Below the pieces are notes generated by a model. It searched no databases. It had not been told where the DNA came from and saw only the letters and a list, made by a program, of their open reading frames with translations. A stretch of DNA of 64,000 nt from RGIG4608 sp045606265 (GTDB lineage Bacteria; Bacillota; Clostridia; Oscillospirales; CAG-272), in the NCBI GenBank assembly GCA_045606265.1, contig JAZURO010000032.1, positions 10,265 through 74,264 on the forward strand. Reading direction: 5' to 3'. Positions 23,977 to 33,680 of this stretch are shown one piece after another. A program made the translations under genes and the position numbers. Position 1 is the first letter of the stretch, and the number at the start of each line of letters is the position of its first letter.

Positions 23977-25263
23977 TTAATCAAAATAATGTTTGCAAAT
24001 TTCATCAAATTCATATATTGTTTTTTCTATATCAATGGTTGTAAACTCACCGTTTTGATATAAAATATCGCCGTCAACCATTGTAAGCAACACATTTGAA
24101 GAGTTTGCGCTATATGAAAGTGTACAATATGTATCAAAGCAAGGCTTGTTATTAATTGCATTTAGATCAATCATAACTATATCTGCACGATTACCAACCT
24201 TCAATTTACCGCAGTCCTGTCTACCCTGTGACATAGCTCCGTTAACAGTTGCCAAATCAAGAACTTGCGAAGCTATCGTTGCTTCTGCATCACGGTTGTA
24301 TCCCTTATGCAATATTGATACCAGTTGATACTCACGCATAATATCAAGGGTATTGTTTGAAGCTGCTCCGTCAGTTCCAAGAGATACGCAAACACCCTTT
24401 TCAAGCATTTTTGGAACTCTGGCAATACCGCTTCCGAGCTTCAAATTGCTTGTTGCATTGTGTGAAACAAATGCACCGCAATCACGGATGATATCCATAT
24501 CGTTATCAGTTACGTAAACACAGTGTGCAAGTGTTGTGGGTGATGCAAGAACTCCTGTATCATAGAAAAATTCAATTGGGGTCTTGCCGTATTTTCGGAT
24601 ACATTCAAGATGCTCATTTTCACTCTCAGACGCATGTATCTGCATTCTCAAATTATTATCCTTAGTATATTCAGCTACCTCTCTTATATACTTCTCCTGA
24701 TTGGTATATTCAGCGTGGATGGACATATCCATTATCAGTTTTTCATTATTTGCATTTTGATATTGATTGATCCACTCTAGTGATTCTGCAAATCTCCAAT
24801 CGCCTTTAATAGTAGCATTTTCTCCAAACGATACGAGTGAGCGAGAAAGATTCGCTTTGATACCTGTTTCGATAACCGCCTCTGCAACAGAATTTTCAAA
24901 CATATACATATCGGAAAATGATACAATACCGTTTTTCAACATTTCGGCAATACCAAGCTTTGATGAAACGTAAACGTTTTCACTATTCAATCTTTCCTCG
25001 GCAGGAAATATCTTTTCGTTTAACCAACGCCAAAGAGGAAGATCTTCACCATATCCGCGGAACATGACCATTGGCACGTGGCAATGTGAATTGTAAAAAC
25101 CGGGAATCAATAAATTACCTTTACCGTCTATTTTTTTGTCATATTCCTGCGGCATATCCCTGCCAATATACGAGATTAGATTTCCATCAGTCAAAAGAAA
25201 TATATGCTCGTCTGCAAAGCCATATTCCTCAGGAATCCTTACATTTTCAAATAATATCTTCAT
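23977..25263 (-). CDS. Amidohydrolase, probable S-adenosylhomocysteine/methylthioadenosine deaminase
   Basis: 428 residues. The metal ligands of the amidohydrolase barrel are visible: HCH at residues 60-62, HASESENEH near 205, HCVYVTDND near 235 and the Asp in LGTDGAASNN near 290. The segment GEDLPLWRWLNEKIFPAEERL is characteristic of the MtaD/SahH-deaminase branch, which deaminates SAH, MTA or adenosine. Members of this group differ in substrate, so only the class is firm. Co-transcribed with relA and hemZ. Confidence 0.85.
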   Translation of the reverse strand: MKILFENVRIPEEYGFADEHIFLLTDGNLISYIGRDMPQEYDKKIDGKGNLLIPGFYNSHCHVPMVMFRGYGEDLPLWRWLNEKIFPAEERLNSENVYVSSKLGIAEMLKNGIVSFSDMYMFENSVAEAVIETGIKANLSRSLVSFGENATIKGDWRFAESLEWINQYQNANNEKLIMDMSIHAEYTNQEKYIREVAEYTKDNNLRMQIHASESENEHLECIRKYGKTPIEFFYDTGVLASPTTLAHCVYVTDNDMDIIRDCGAFVSHNATSNLKLGSGIARVPKMLEKGVCVSLGTDGAASNNTLDIMREYQLVSILHKGYNRDAEATIASQVLDLATVNGAMSQGRQDCGKLKVGNRADIVMIDLNAINNKPCFDTYCTLSYSANSSNVLLTMVDGDILYQNGEFTTIDIEKTIYEFDEICKHYFD

Positions 25264-25277
25264 ATAAATTCTCCTGT

Positions 25278-26762
25278 TTAGTGAGATTCATAAAAGTTTT
25301 TAATTTCATTAATTATAGCTGACGTGTTATGATTATCAAGATACTCATATGGGTATTTCGGATTAAAGTGTCTGATAATCTTTGTTGATGCTATATTAGC
25401 GGGATAGTATTCCACCAATTTAGTAACAGCTCCCGCACCAACAGACAGAATTGAATGTACTTCTTCCATCATGTATATGTTGTAGAGACCTTCTGTTCCT
25501 TCCAAGGCAAATCCTACGTTTTCAAAATTACCGACTGTATTCTTTTGTCTGTACATATAGTAAGGAACATATCCTGCCGCTTGCGCACGAAGCTGTGAAT
25601 AGTCAACACATTTTCCAACGTCACCACCGCGAATAGAATAAATATTCTGATTCTGAGATAAAATATCTGCTGCCTTCTTAACACAAAACGTATGTACAGT
25701 TATATTTTCAGGTTCAAGAGCAATTATCTTATCAAACGTTGATGAAAAATACTTAAAATTATCACCGGGCAATCCTGCAATAAGGTCTGTATTAATGCAC
25801 TTGATTCCCGAATTTTTGGCTAATTCAAAAGCACGGTAAAATTCTTCAATACTATGGCTTCTTCCAATTGATTTAACAACTTGCTCGTTTAATGATTGGG
25901 GATTAACACTGACTCTTGTTATACCATAGCGCTTAGATACAGATAGCTTTTCAGCAGTTATTGTATCCGGACGTCCTCCCTCTAAAGTAAATTCTTCAAG
26001 AGAATTAACATCTATTTTGCTATCAATGAGCGAAAGCAATTTTTCAAGCTGCGTTTCGGTCAAAATAGTAGGAGTTCCACCACCAATATATATGGTTTTC
26101 AAATTCAATCCCAACTCATTGATCGTGTCAAGCAATACTTCAAGCTCATTACAAAGCTTATCAAGATAAGCAGGTATCAACGAGAGGAGTTTAGGGGTGG
26201 TATAAGAAACAAATGAGCAGTATGAGCAACGTGAAGGACAAAAAGGAATTGAGATATACACGCTGCAATCACGAATATCCGGATTTCCCATTATTTTTTG
26301 CTCTCTGCGTGCAATATCTGTCGCTAATGCTGCTTTTTTGGGAATAACAAAATAATCGTTATTCAGAATTTTTCTGACCTTTGCCTTAGTATTACCGTTC
26401 AAAAGCATCTCCATTGCTACCTTGGATGGTCTGACACCGGTAAGCATTCCCCACGAAGGCCTATAACCGAGCATTTCACTTCCAACAGCAAGAACAACAT
26501 TACCAGCCGCAATCTTCGCAGTTCTTTGTTTGGTTACGTCAGGAGCATAATCAACAGTTTTTTCCGATTCAGCCACTTTACCGTTGTAAGTTAATGTAGC
26601 TTTGGCATAACAACCGGTATCATTGCTCTTAACAAAAACATCCATTACCGGTGTATCTTCATCTATTTCTTGATCCCTTGAAAATTTTTCACCGGGAAAA
26701 AATATCATGCATAATGTTTGCACATAAAATGCATTTATATCTCCATTTACCGTTAGTTTCAT
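25278..26762 (-). CDS. hemZ: HemZ-type coproporphyrinogen III dehydrogenase-like radical-SAM protein
   Basis: 494 residues. The N-terminal about 160 residues are the HemZ-specific extension (with GMLTGVRPSKVAMEML near 106); the radical-SAM cluster motif CX3CX2C is at C175, C179 and C182 (CPSRCSYC), and IYIGGGTPTIL follows near 235. True coproporphyrinogen dehydrogenases and heme chaperones share this fold, and many clostridia with HemZ have no heme pathway, so the reaction is uncertain. Nothing else for heme is in the window. Confidence 0.88.
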   Translation of the reverse strand: MKLTVNGDINAFYVQTLCMIFFPGEKFSRDQEIDEDTPVMDVFVKSNDTGCYAKATLTYNGKVAESEKTVDYAPDVTKQRTAKIAAGNVVLAVGSEMLGYRPSWGMLTGVRPSKVAMEMLLNGNTKAKVRKILNNDYFVIPKKAALATDIARREQKIMGNPDIRDCSVYISIPFCPSRCSYCSFVSYTTPKLLSLIPAYLDKLCNELEVLLDTINELGLNLKTIYIGGGTPTILTETQLEKLLSLIDSKIDVNSLEEFTLEGGRPDTITAEKLSVSKRYGITRVSVNPQSLNEQVVKSIGRSHSIEEFYRAFELAKNSGIKCINTDLIAGLPGDNFKYFSSTFDKIIALEPENITVHTFCVKKAADILSQNQNIYSIRGGDVGKCVDYSQLRAQAAGYVPYYMYRQKNTVGNFENVGFALEGTEGLYNIYMMEEVHSILSVGAGAVTKLVEYYPANIASTKIIRHFNPKYPYEYLDNHNTSAIINEIKNFYESH

Positions 26763-26777
26763 TAACTTTCTCCTAAA

Positions 26778-27227
26778 TCATTTAAGTAGATTACTATCCA
26801 TAACTATTGTAACAGGACCATCGTTCAATATGCTAACTTGCATATCTGCCCCGAACACTCCAGTGCCAACGTGTTTAACCTCAGCACGCATTAAATCAAC
26901 AAAATATTCATAAAGAGGAATAGCAATCGTGGGCTCAGCGGCGCCAAAGTAATCGGGTCTATTCCCTTTTTTATAATTTGCAAGTAAAGTAAATTGAGAT
27001 ACCACAAGCAACTCACCGTCAACATCCTTAATTGACAAATTCATTTTTCCATACTCATCACTGAATATTCTCAATTTAGATATTTTTGCAGCAAGCAATC
27101 TTGCATCTTCTTCCGTGTCACCTTTGGCAACACCGAGAAGTATCATCAAACCACAAGAACATTCACCGTGAATATTACCTCCTATTGAAACACTTGCATT
27201 CTTAACTCTTTGGATAACAGCAATCAT
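26778..27227 (-). CDS. dtd: D-aminoacyl-tRNA deacylase
   Basis: 149 residues, exact family length. It frees tRNAs charged with D-amino acids or glycine by mistake. The two signature motifs are present: SQFTLLANYKKGNRPDYFGAAEP (near 76-98; family SQ-x-T) and the C-terminal NDGPVTIVMDS (family GP motif). The relA-dtd order is common in Firmicutes. SD AAGAGG. Confidence 0.96.
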   Translation of the reverse strand: MIAVIQRVKNASVSIGGNIHGECSCGLMILLGVAKGDTEEDARLLAAKISKLRIFSDEYGKMNLSIKDVDGELLVVSQFTLLANYKKGNRPDYFGAAEPTIAIPLYEYFVDLMRAEVKHVGTGVFGADMQVSILNDGPVTIVMDSNLLK

Positions 27228-27237
27228 AAAAAACCTC

Positions 27238-29445
27238 TTAATTCAAAAATCCACGTGAAACGTCATAAATGCCTGGAATTGAACGCAATCTTGATACAAT
27301 GGAATTATAGTGATCAGTATTCTTGCATCCAACCTTGAGAGTAACGAGTGAACCTCCGGATGAAGTTTGCACGTTAATCTGAAGAATATCTACCCTCATA
27401 TCTGCCAATGCCACTGAAATATCAGCAAGCATACCAATTCTGTCATCAACTCTGATTTGAAGATTTGCTTCAAACAAGCTGCGTTTTGCACCCGAATCCT
27501 CATCCCATGATGCACTTACCCAACGATCATAATAGTCGGGATTATTCTTACCGTTGATAACATTCGGACAATCGCATTTATGAATAGAAATTCCATATCC
27601 CTTGGTGATAAATCCAATGACACTGTCTCCCGGCAAGGGATTACAACATTTTGCAAATTTAACACTGCAACCGGTTTCGCCATCAACGATAATTCCACTG
27701 TTGGATCTGATCTTTTTGGGCTTTGCCGTAACCATATTCTCTTCAGTGACAACAGGTGGCGGCTCAGCCGGTGAAACCATTTTGGCAACCTCATCAACGA
27801 TCTTATTGCGCACCTTTGAAATCGGGAGCCCCCCGTATCCAATGGTATTATATAGGTCGTCCGCTGTTGAGAAACCGTTTCTTACAGCCACGTTTTCAAC
27901 TGCCTCGGTTCGGGTAGCTTCATTAACAACGAATCCCGCTTTTTTGATTTCGCCTTCAATCATTGATCGACCGAGAATAATATTGTCAGCTCTTTTTTCT
28001 TTCTTAAACCATTGACGTATTCTATTCTTGGCATCACTTGTCGCAACTATTTTCAGCCAGTCACGGCTCGGTCCCTTTGAAGCAGCTGAGGTAAGAATTT
28101 CAACAATTTCACCGTTTTGCAAAACACGGTCAATGGGTACAATCATACCGTTAATTTTAGCACCGATCATCTTATTACCCACGGCGCTGTGAATTGCATA
28201 GGCAAAGTCAATTACAGTTGCACCTTGCGGGAGTGCCATGACATCACCTTTGGGAGTAAACACGAAGGTTTCATCACGGAATATATCGATTTTAAGCGCT
28301 TGCATAAATTCCTCGGGATCCCTTGTTTCGTCCTCGGTTTCCAAAAGCTTTGAAATCCATTCAAGCTTCTTATCAATCTCTTCCTTGGATTTTTCGCCCG
28401 ACTTATATTTCCAATGGGCAGCAACACCGTATTCAGCAATATGATGCATTTCCCAAGTTCTTATTTGAACCTCAAAAGGTATTCCGTATTTGCCGATAAC
28501 CGTGGTATGCAACGAACGGTACATATTGGGTTTGGGTGTGGAAATATAGTCCTTAAACCTACCCGGTACAGAATTAAACATTTCGTGAATAAGACCGAGA
28601 GCCGTGTAACAGTCAAGCTCTGAATCCACGATAATTCTGAGTGCATAAAAGTCGAATATCTCATCAAAACTCTTGTTTTGATTATACATCTTTTTGTATA
28701 TACTGTAAACCGTTTTAATTCGGCCTTCAAGAGTGAATTTAATGTTATTTTCCCTGAGCTTATTATCAACCAATACACGCACGTCCTCAATAAAATGAAG
28801 ACTCTGACCGTACTTGCGCTCTATATTTATTTTTACCTCATCATAACCAATGGGGTCAATATACTTTAAGCCAAGATTTTCAAGCTCTTGCTTGATCTTT
28901 TGCATACCGAGACGGTGAGCTAGAGGCGCATAAACCTGCATTGTTTCAAGAGCTGTAATTCTTCTCTTGGAATCGGGCTTAGCGTCAAGAGTTCTCATAT
29001 TATGAAGACGATCACAGAGCTTGATAAATATTACTCTTACATCCTTAGACATAGCAAGAAGCATTTTTCTGAGTGTTTCAATATGTGCCTCTTCCTTATC
29101 TTCAACTTTCAAAGTAACAATTTTCGTCAATCCGTCAACAAGCATTGACACGTCTTGCCCGAACAGTTTTTCTATTTCTTTCAAATCTGTTTTTTCAGCA
29201 CAGTCCTCTACCGTATCGTGCAATAATGCGGCACAAATGGAATCGGTGTCAAGCTCAAGACCTGCAACAATTTCCGCAACGGCGATCGGGTGCGATATAT
29301 ACGCTTCTCCACTGGCTCTGAATTGACCTTCATGAAGAGTACGTGCATATTCGTATGCTCTATTTATTTTTTCGATATCATATTTCTTACCCGTTGCTTT
29401 AAGCATGGTAATAAGTTTCGTGATATCATTATGTGTAGTGGACAT
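27238..29445 (-). CDS. relA: Bifunctional (p)ppGpp synthetase/hydrolase, Rel family
   Basis: 735 residues from ATG 29443-29445, which has SD GGAG six bases upstream and starts one base after the recJ stop; a longer in-frame ATG lies inside recJ. It makes and degrades the stringent-response alarmone. Domain order: HD hydrolase (HDTVEDC near 75), synthetase (KPNMYRSLHTTVIG near 300), TGS (near 395-455), zinc-finger region (VKFAKCCNPLPGD near 620) and C-terminal ACT. The hydrolase HD residues are intact, so it should be the long bifunctional Rel. Confidence 0.97.
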   Translation of the reverse strand: MSTTHNDITKLITMLKATGKKYDIEKINRAYEYARTLHEGQFRASGEAYISHPIAVAEIVAGLELDTDSICAALLHDTVEDCAEKTDLKEIEKLFGQDVSMLVDGLTKIVTLKVEDKEEAHIETLRKMLLAMSKDVRVIFIKLCDRLHNMRTLDAKPDSKRRITALETMQVYAPLAHRLGMQKIKQELENLGLKYIDPIGYDEVKINIERKYGQSLHFIEDVRVLVDNKLRENNIKFTLEGRIKTVYSIYKKMYNQNKSFDEIFDFYALRIIVDSELDCYTALGLIHEMFNSVPGRFKDYISTPKPNMYRSLHTTVIGKYGIPFEVQIRTWEMHHIAEYGVAAHWKYKSGEKSKEEIDKKLEWISKLLETEDETRDPEEFMQALKIDIFRDETFVFTPKGDVMALPQGATVIDFAYAIHSAVGNKMIGAKINGMIVPIDRVLQNGEIVEILTSAASKGPSRDWLKIVATSDAKNRIRQWFKKEKRADNIILGRSMIEGEIKKAGFVVNEATRTEAVENVAVRNGFSTADDLYNTIGYGGLPISKVRNKIVDEVAKMVSPAEPPPVVTEENMVTAKPKKIRSNSGIIVDGETGCSVKFAKCCNPLPGDSVIGFITKGYGISIHKCDCPNVINGKNNPDYYDRWVSASWDEDSGAKRSLFEANLQIRVDDRIGMLADISVALADMRVDILQINVQTSSGGSLVTLKVGCKNTDHYNSIVSRLRSIPGIYDVSRGFLN

Positions 29446-29446
29446 A

Positions 29447-31660
29447 TTAGTCTCCATAATTCTTAATACATTGATTTCTTATTTTTCTAAGTATAGAAGA
29501 TTTTTCTATATTGGTTTTTTCCGGGTGGAAATATATCTCGTACTGATAAATACCGGGACTAACTTCCTCGACAGTACATATATTAATTTCGTTCATAACT
29601 TCCAAAATTATTTTGAGTTTTGCAAGTCTGATATTAACGCCCTTCATTCGTGACAATTTGTGATATATATCGATTTCACTCATCATATCATTTCCAAGGC
29701 GATATTCAGCTCTAAGCAAGGAATAAACTGAAATAAAATCCTCTCTCGTTGGGAGTATCCCATCGTTTTCGGTATATTTTTCTCCAAGTCTGATGGAAGA
29801 ATATATTGATTTCTCATTGGCAAAATAATTTACGTAATCATCCGAAAGCTTAATATCCTGCACTATCATCTGAACGCTCTCGATGTTATTAAAATTATTT
29901 ATATCAAGTGTAAACAGTACATCTACCACATCATTTTCTTTAATTTTCAGATTAAGATACGATTTTTGGAACATAATGGCACTTATAGTTTGTCCATCTT
30001 TTTCCAAAACAAACTTTGAATGATTTCCGCTTCCGATAAGTGTTGCCCTTTGAACAGTAAGCCCTCTGCAAATGAAATTGGGTGTGGGGTTCATATTACC
30101 AAACGGTTCTAACATAGAGATTTCATTAACCAACGGAATTGTCATATCAGATAAATTAAGCTCTCTATCCGCTTCTATTTTCAAGTAAAGATCCTCTTCT
30201 CTAAGCTTTTGATTTGCATAATCATTAATGCTTTTACGAAAAGCAGGAATATCCTTTCTTCTGATTGACAATCCCGCAGCCAATTCATGACCTCCGAATT
30301 TTACAAGTAAATCCTGCGAATCAGATAAAGCATCAACCAGATTGAATCCCTTTATGCTTCTTCCTGAGCCCTTGCCAACATCAAGATTACTTTTTTCTCC
30401 GTACGAGGCACCATCAAATGAAATCAAAATAGATGGCAAACCATACTTGTCAGTTATTCTGGAAGAAACTATTCCTATAACTCCCTGCAACCATTCATCA
30501 TCGTCAACGACTATTACTTTTTGGGAATTGATGTCAAGATCTTTTTCTATCTTTCTATATGCCTCTTCGGCAATTTTATTCTCCTCAATTTGTCTTTGAT
30601 AATTGATTTCACAAAGCTCATAAGCCAATCTTTCAGCAGTATCTTGATCGTCAGCCAATAAAAGCTCAACAGCTTTGGTAGCACTGCTCATTCTTCCTGC
30701 AGCATTAATACGAGGTCCTATTGTAAATCCTATATAGGTGGAATTAATCTTCCTTGGCTTACTTCGCTTGTTTGGATTGTCAACAACAGGTCTGACATTT
30801 GGATTAGGTCCCCAGCTTGCAGCTTCCATAAGAGCTTTTATTCCCAATCTGTTCGATTTTTCAAGCATAGCTAATCCGAATTTAACAATAATTCTATTTT
30901 CATCAACAATCGGCATAACATCAGCAATCGTACCTATTGCAGCCAGATCCGCAAATCTATAATAGATAGATTTTACCGCCTCAGCTTCTCTTTCTTGCCC
31001 ATAGAAATTTATAATTTCAAATGCGCATATCACCTTAAAGATAACGCCAACGCCAGCCAAAGATTTGAATGGATAGGCACAATCATCTCTGTGTGGATTT
31101 ACAACCGCTACAGCATCGGGAAGCTGTTCCTGACATTCATGGTGGTCAGTTACTATAACATCAATACCAAGGGATGATGCATATTCTACTTCCTTTACAG
31201 CAGTTACGCCTGTATCAACCGTAATTATCAAAGATACATCATAAGATGCAAGTATATCTATCGCTCCGGTTGAAAGACCATACCCCTCACCAATTCTATC
31301 GGGAATATAGTAACTAACCTGAGCGCCAAGACCCTTCAAATACAAATAAAGCATAGTTACGGATGTTACGCCATCGACATCATAGTCACCGTAAATAACA
31401 ATTCTCTCGTTATTTTCAAGCGCAAATTGAAGTCTTTCAACTGCTTTTTCTACATCTTTAAGTAACAATGGCGAATGCATAACAACGTCACTGAAATTCA
31501 AAAACATAGCCGCTTCTTCTGGTGATTTATATCCGCGGTTATATATCAAAGATGCGCAAATCTCGGACACATTATTCTTTTTGGCAATATCTGCAACAAT
31601 GGTTTTGCTCTCATCGTTTTCTGAAAATTTCGATGACCAAACGGTCTTTCTCTTGTTCAT
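29447..31660 (-). CDS. recJ: Single-stranded-DNA-specific exonuclease RecJ
   Basis: 737 residues. A 5'-3' ssDNA exonuclease in recombination and repair. The DHH-phosphoesterase motifs are seen: IYGDYDVDGVTS (near 90), VTDHHECQEQLP (near 172), GPRINAAGRM (near 315) and the DHHA1 GGHELAAGLSI (near 450), followed by an OB domain. The last about 130 residues are a clostridial C-terminal extension. SD AAAGGAGGTG. The recJ-relA pair is a common order in this group. Confidence 0.95.
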   Translation of the reverse strand: MNKRKTVWSSKFSENDESKTIVADIAKKNNVSEICASLIYNRGYKSPEEAAMFLNFSDVVMHSPLLLKDVEKAVERLQFALENNERIVIYGDYDVDGVTSVTMLYLYLKGLGAQVSYYIPDRIGEGYGLSTGAIDILASYDVSLIITVDTGVTAVKEVEYASSLGIDVIVTDHHECQEQLPDAVAVVNPHRDDCAYPFKSLAGVGVIFKVICAFEIINFYGQEREAEAVKSIYYRFADLAAIGTIADVMPIVDENRIIVKFGLAMLEKSNRLGIKALMEAASWGPNPNVRPVVDNPNKRSKPRKINSTYIGFTIGPRINAAGRMSSATKAVELLLADDQDTAERLAYELCEINYQRQIEENKIAEEAYRKIEKDLDINSQKVIVVDDDEWLQGVIGIVSSRITDKYGLPSILISFDGASYGEKSNLDVGKGSGRSIKGFNLVDALSDSQDLLVKFGGHELAAGLSIRRKDIPAFRKSINDYANQKLREEDLYLKIEADRELNLSDMTIPLVNEISMLEPFGNMNPTPNFICRGLTVQRATLIGSGNHSKFVLEKDGQTISAIMFQKSYLNLKIKENDVVDVLFTLDINNFNNIESVQMIVQDIKLSDDYVNYFANEKSIYSSIRLGEKYTENDGILPTREDFISVYSLLRAEYRLGNDMMSEIDIYHKLSRMKGVNIRLAKLKIILEVMNEINICTVEEVSPGIYQYEIYFHPEKTNIEKSSILRKIRNQCIKNYGD

Positions 31661-31680
31661 TGCGCACCTCCTTTTATGTT

Positions 31681-33273
31681 TTAATTATTTATTGGTTTAT
31701 ATTTTTTTATTATTTCGATTGCAACTTTAATTCCGTCAACTGCCGAACTCATTATTCCACCGGCATAACCTGCTCCTTCGCCGCAAGGATAAACAAAAGA
31801 CTGATTTATTGCAGTCATTTTTTCATTTCTCATAATTCTGATAGGTGCTGATGTGCGAGTTTCAATACCTGTCAATACAGCATCATCTACAGCAAATCCA
31901 TTTATCCTTTTGTCAAATGAGTAAAATCCTTCTTTAAGTCTTTGCGTAACAAAGGCAGGCAGAATTGAGCCGAGATTGGTTACAGTAGTTTTTGCCCCGC
32001 CTGCATAAGTTGGCAAAATTCTTGACGGATAGCTGTTAACTTTGTCATCAAGAAAATCTCCCATAAGCTGAATTGGAGCATTGTAGTTGCGTCCGCCCGC
32101 TTCAAATGCCTTTTTTTCAAGTGATTCTTGAAACTCAATTGCTTTATAAGGATCATTTCCATAATCTAATTTATCCACTGTAACATTCACAGCACAGTTA
32201 GCATTCTCACCGTCACGGGCGAATTTGCTCATTCCATTAACGCAGACACCATTTGCCATAGAGGTTGCCGGAACGACCTCACCACCAGGACACATGCAGA
32301 AAGTATATACACCCCTTCCCTTTGTATCGGAAAGGTTATACTCCCCAGGACCAAGCTTAGGGTGACCTGCATATTTACCGTACAGAGCATTGTCAATATC
32401 CTTTTGCAAATGTTCGACACGAACACCAACAGAAAAAGCTTTGGGCTCAATAATAAAATTATGTCGCAGCAGAGCTCTGTAAGTATCTCTTGCACTATGA
32501 CCAAGCGCCAAAACCAATGCATTGGTTTTGAAAATGCCCTTGGTTGTAATTGTTTCTACATAATCCGATGCAGAATTGATATCATCCATTCTGCATCTAT
32601 AAATAACAGTACCGCCTAATTGTTCTATTCTATCCAGGATATTCCGGACAACAACAGTCAAAATATCGGTTCCAATATGGGGTTTAGATTTAGTTAATAT
32701 CTCGCTTGGTGCACCAAACTCAACAAATCTTGTCAGGACGTAATTACACATACTGTCATTAATTCGTGTAGTCAATTTACCATCTGAAAAGGTTCCTGCA
32801 CCGCCCGCACCAAACTGAATATTGGATTCAACATCAAGTTGACCCTTGGATATAAACTTTTCAAGTGCCTTGGTACGATCTGCAATAGAATCTCCGCGAT
32901 CAATAATAATTGGCGAATATCCGTTTTCTGCCAACACAAGTGCACAAAACATTCCCGCAGGTCCCATACCAACCACTATTGGCCTGCTATACAGAACTTC
33001 GTTTCCAAATTCGAAGTCCAATTTGTGACCTTCAAATATTCTGATATTATTGGTCGGCGATACGTCAATGTTGTCAGAAGAAGTTGCCAAAACCGAATAC
33101 ACAAGTAAAATACGATTATTATTTCGTGCATCTATGGATTTTTTGAAAACAGAAAACTCAAAATCTCGAATATTGATATGTTGACTTTTTAATGTCTTTT
33201 TAGCAATATTTATTGCAGTTTTCTCATCATCTTCCAAAGCAATTTTAATGTTAGTTATTAATAATTGCGTCAT
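31681..33273 (-). CDS. FAD-dependent dehydrogenase of the COG2509 type
   Basis: 530 residues. An N-terminal about 80-residue domain is followed by the FAD motif VVGMGPAGMFCALVLAENGY (near 100), the segment IQFGAGGAGTFSDGKLTTRI (near 155) and a C-terminal GEGAGYAGGIMSSAVDGIKVA. This is the 'uncharacterized FAD-dependent dehydrogenase' family; no substrate is known to me. Its ATG overlaps the cdaR stop (ATGA), so it is translationally coupled to the c-di-AMP genes, where glmM normally stands. Confidence 0.85.
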   Translation of the reverse strand: MTQLLITNIKIALEDDEKTAINIAKKTLKSQHINIRDFEFSVFKKSIDARNNNRILLVYSVLATSSDNIDVSPTNNIRIFEGHKLDFEFGNEVLYSRPIVVGMGPAGMFCALVLAENGYSPIIIDRGDSIADRTKALEKFISKGQLDVESNIQFGAGGAGTFSDGKLTTRINDSMCNYVLTRFVEFGAPSEILTKSKPHIGTDILTVVVRNILDRIEQLGGTVIYRCRMDDINSASDYVETITTKGIFKTNALVLALGHSARDTYRALLRHNFIIEPKAFSVGVRVEHLQKDIDNALYGKYAGHPKLGPGEYNLSDTKGRGVYTFCMCPGGEVVPATSMANGVCVNGMSKFARDGENANCAVNVTVDKLDYGNDPYKAIEFQESLEKKAFEAGGRNYNAPIQLMGDFLDDKVNSYPSRILPTYAGGAKTTVTNLGSILPAFVTQRLKEGFYSFDKRINGFAVDDAVLTGIETRTSAPIRIMRNEKMTAINQSFVYPCGEGAGYAGGIMSSAVDGIKVAIEIIKKYKPINN

Positions 33274-33680
33274 TTTGTGTTGTTTCTTAGCTCAACTTCG
33301 ATTTCATTATTATGGCTATATACATCTTCGGGTAAATCAATTTCAATCGTTATTTTGTTTGCACCGTTACTGAAACTGCCTGCATCCACATTAACCGTAA
33401 TTTCACTTATATTCGACAATTTGGATTCTTCACCGTAAATAACGATCTTAGTTGGATTTGATACAACGCTACCATCACCCTCGTAAACCAAATAAACGTC
33501 AACATCTTTTTGAATTATGGGATCATCAATATAGTTTGCGTAACACCACATTGTAAAAGCAAAGGCAAGGCAACCAAGAAAAATTAAAAGTTCATACTTT
33601 TTGAATCTCTTACTGTGCTTATTGTTTGTTTCGGCATATTCAACTTCGTTTTCAACTACTTCATTAAGCTCTGTATTCAT
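33270..33680 (-). CDS. cdaR: Short CdaR-like protein with one YbbR repeat
   Basis: 136 residues. An acidic N-terminus, one membrane helix (LLIFLGCLAFAFTMWCYANYI, about 31-51) and one extracytoplasmic beta-rich repeat of about 85 residues. CdaR normally has several YbbR repeats and 300-450 residues. It modulates the diadenylate cyclase CdaA. Position directly after cdaA with a 4-bp overlap supports the name. I see no frameshift: the frame closes properly into the overlap with the next gene, so the short form looks genuine. Confidence 0.78.
   Translation of the reverse strand: MNTELNEVVENEVEYAETNNKHSKRFKKYELLIFLGCLAFAFTMWCYANYIDDPIIQKDVDVYLVYEGDGSVVSNPTKIVIYGEESKLSNISEITVNVDAGSFSNGANKITIEIDLPEDVYSHNNEIEVELRNNTK

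Noticed and set aside
33270..33680. cdaR as a frameshifted pseudogene
   Set aside because: The frame ends exactly in an ATGA overlap with the next gene, and no further YbbR coding follows in other frames.
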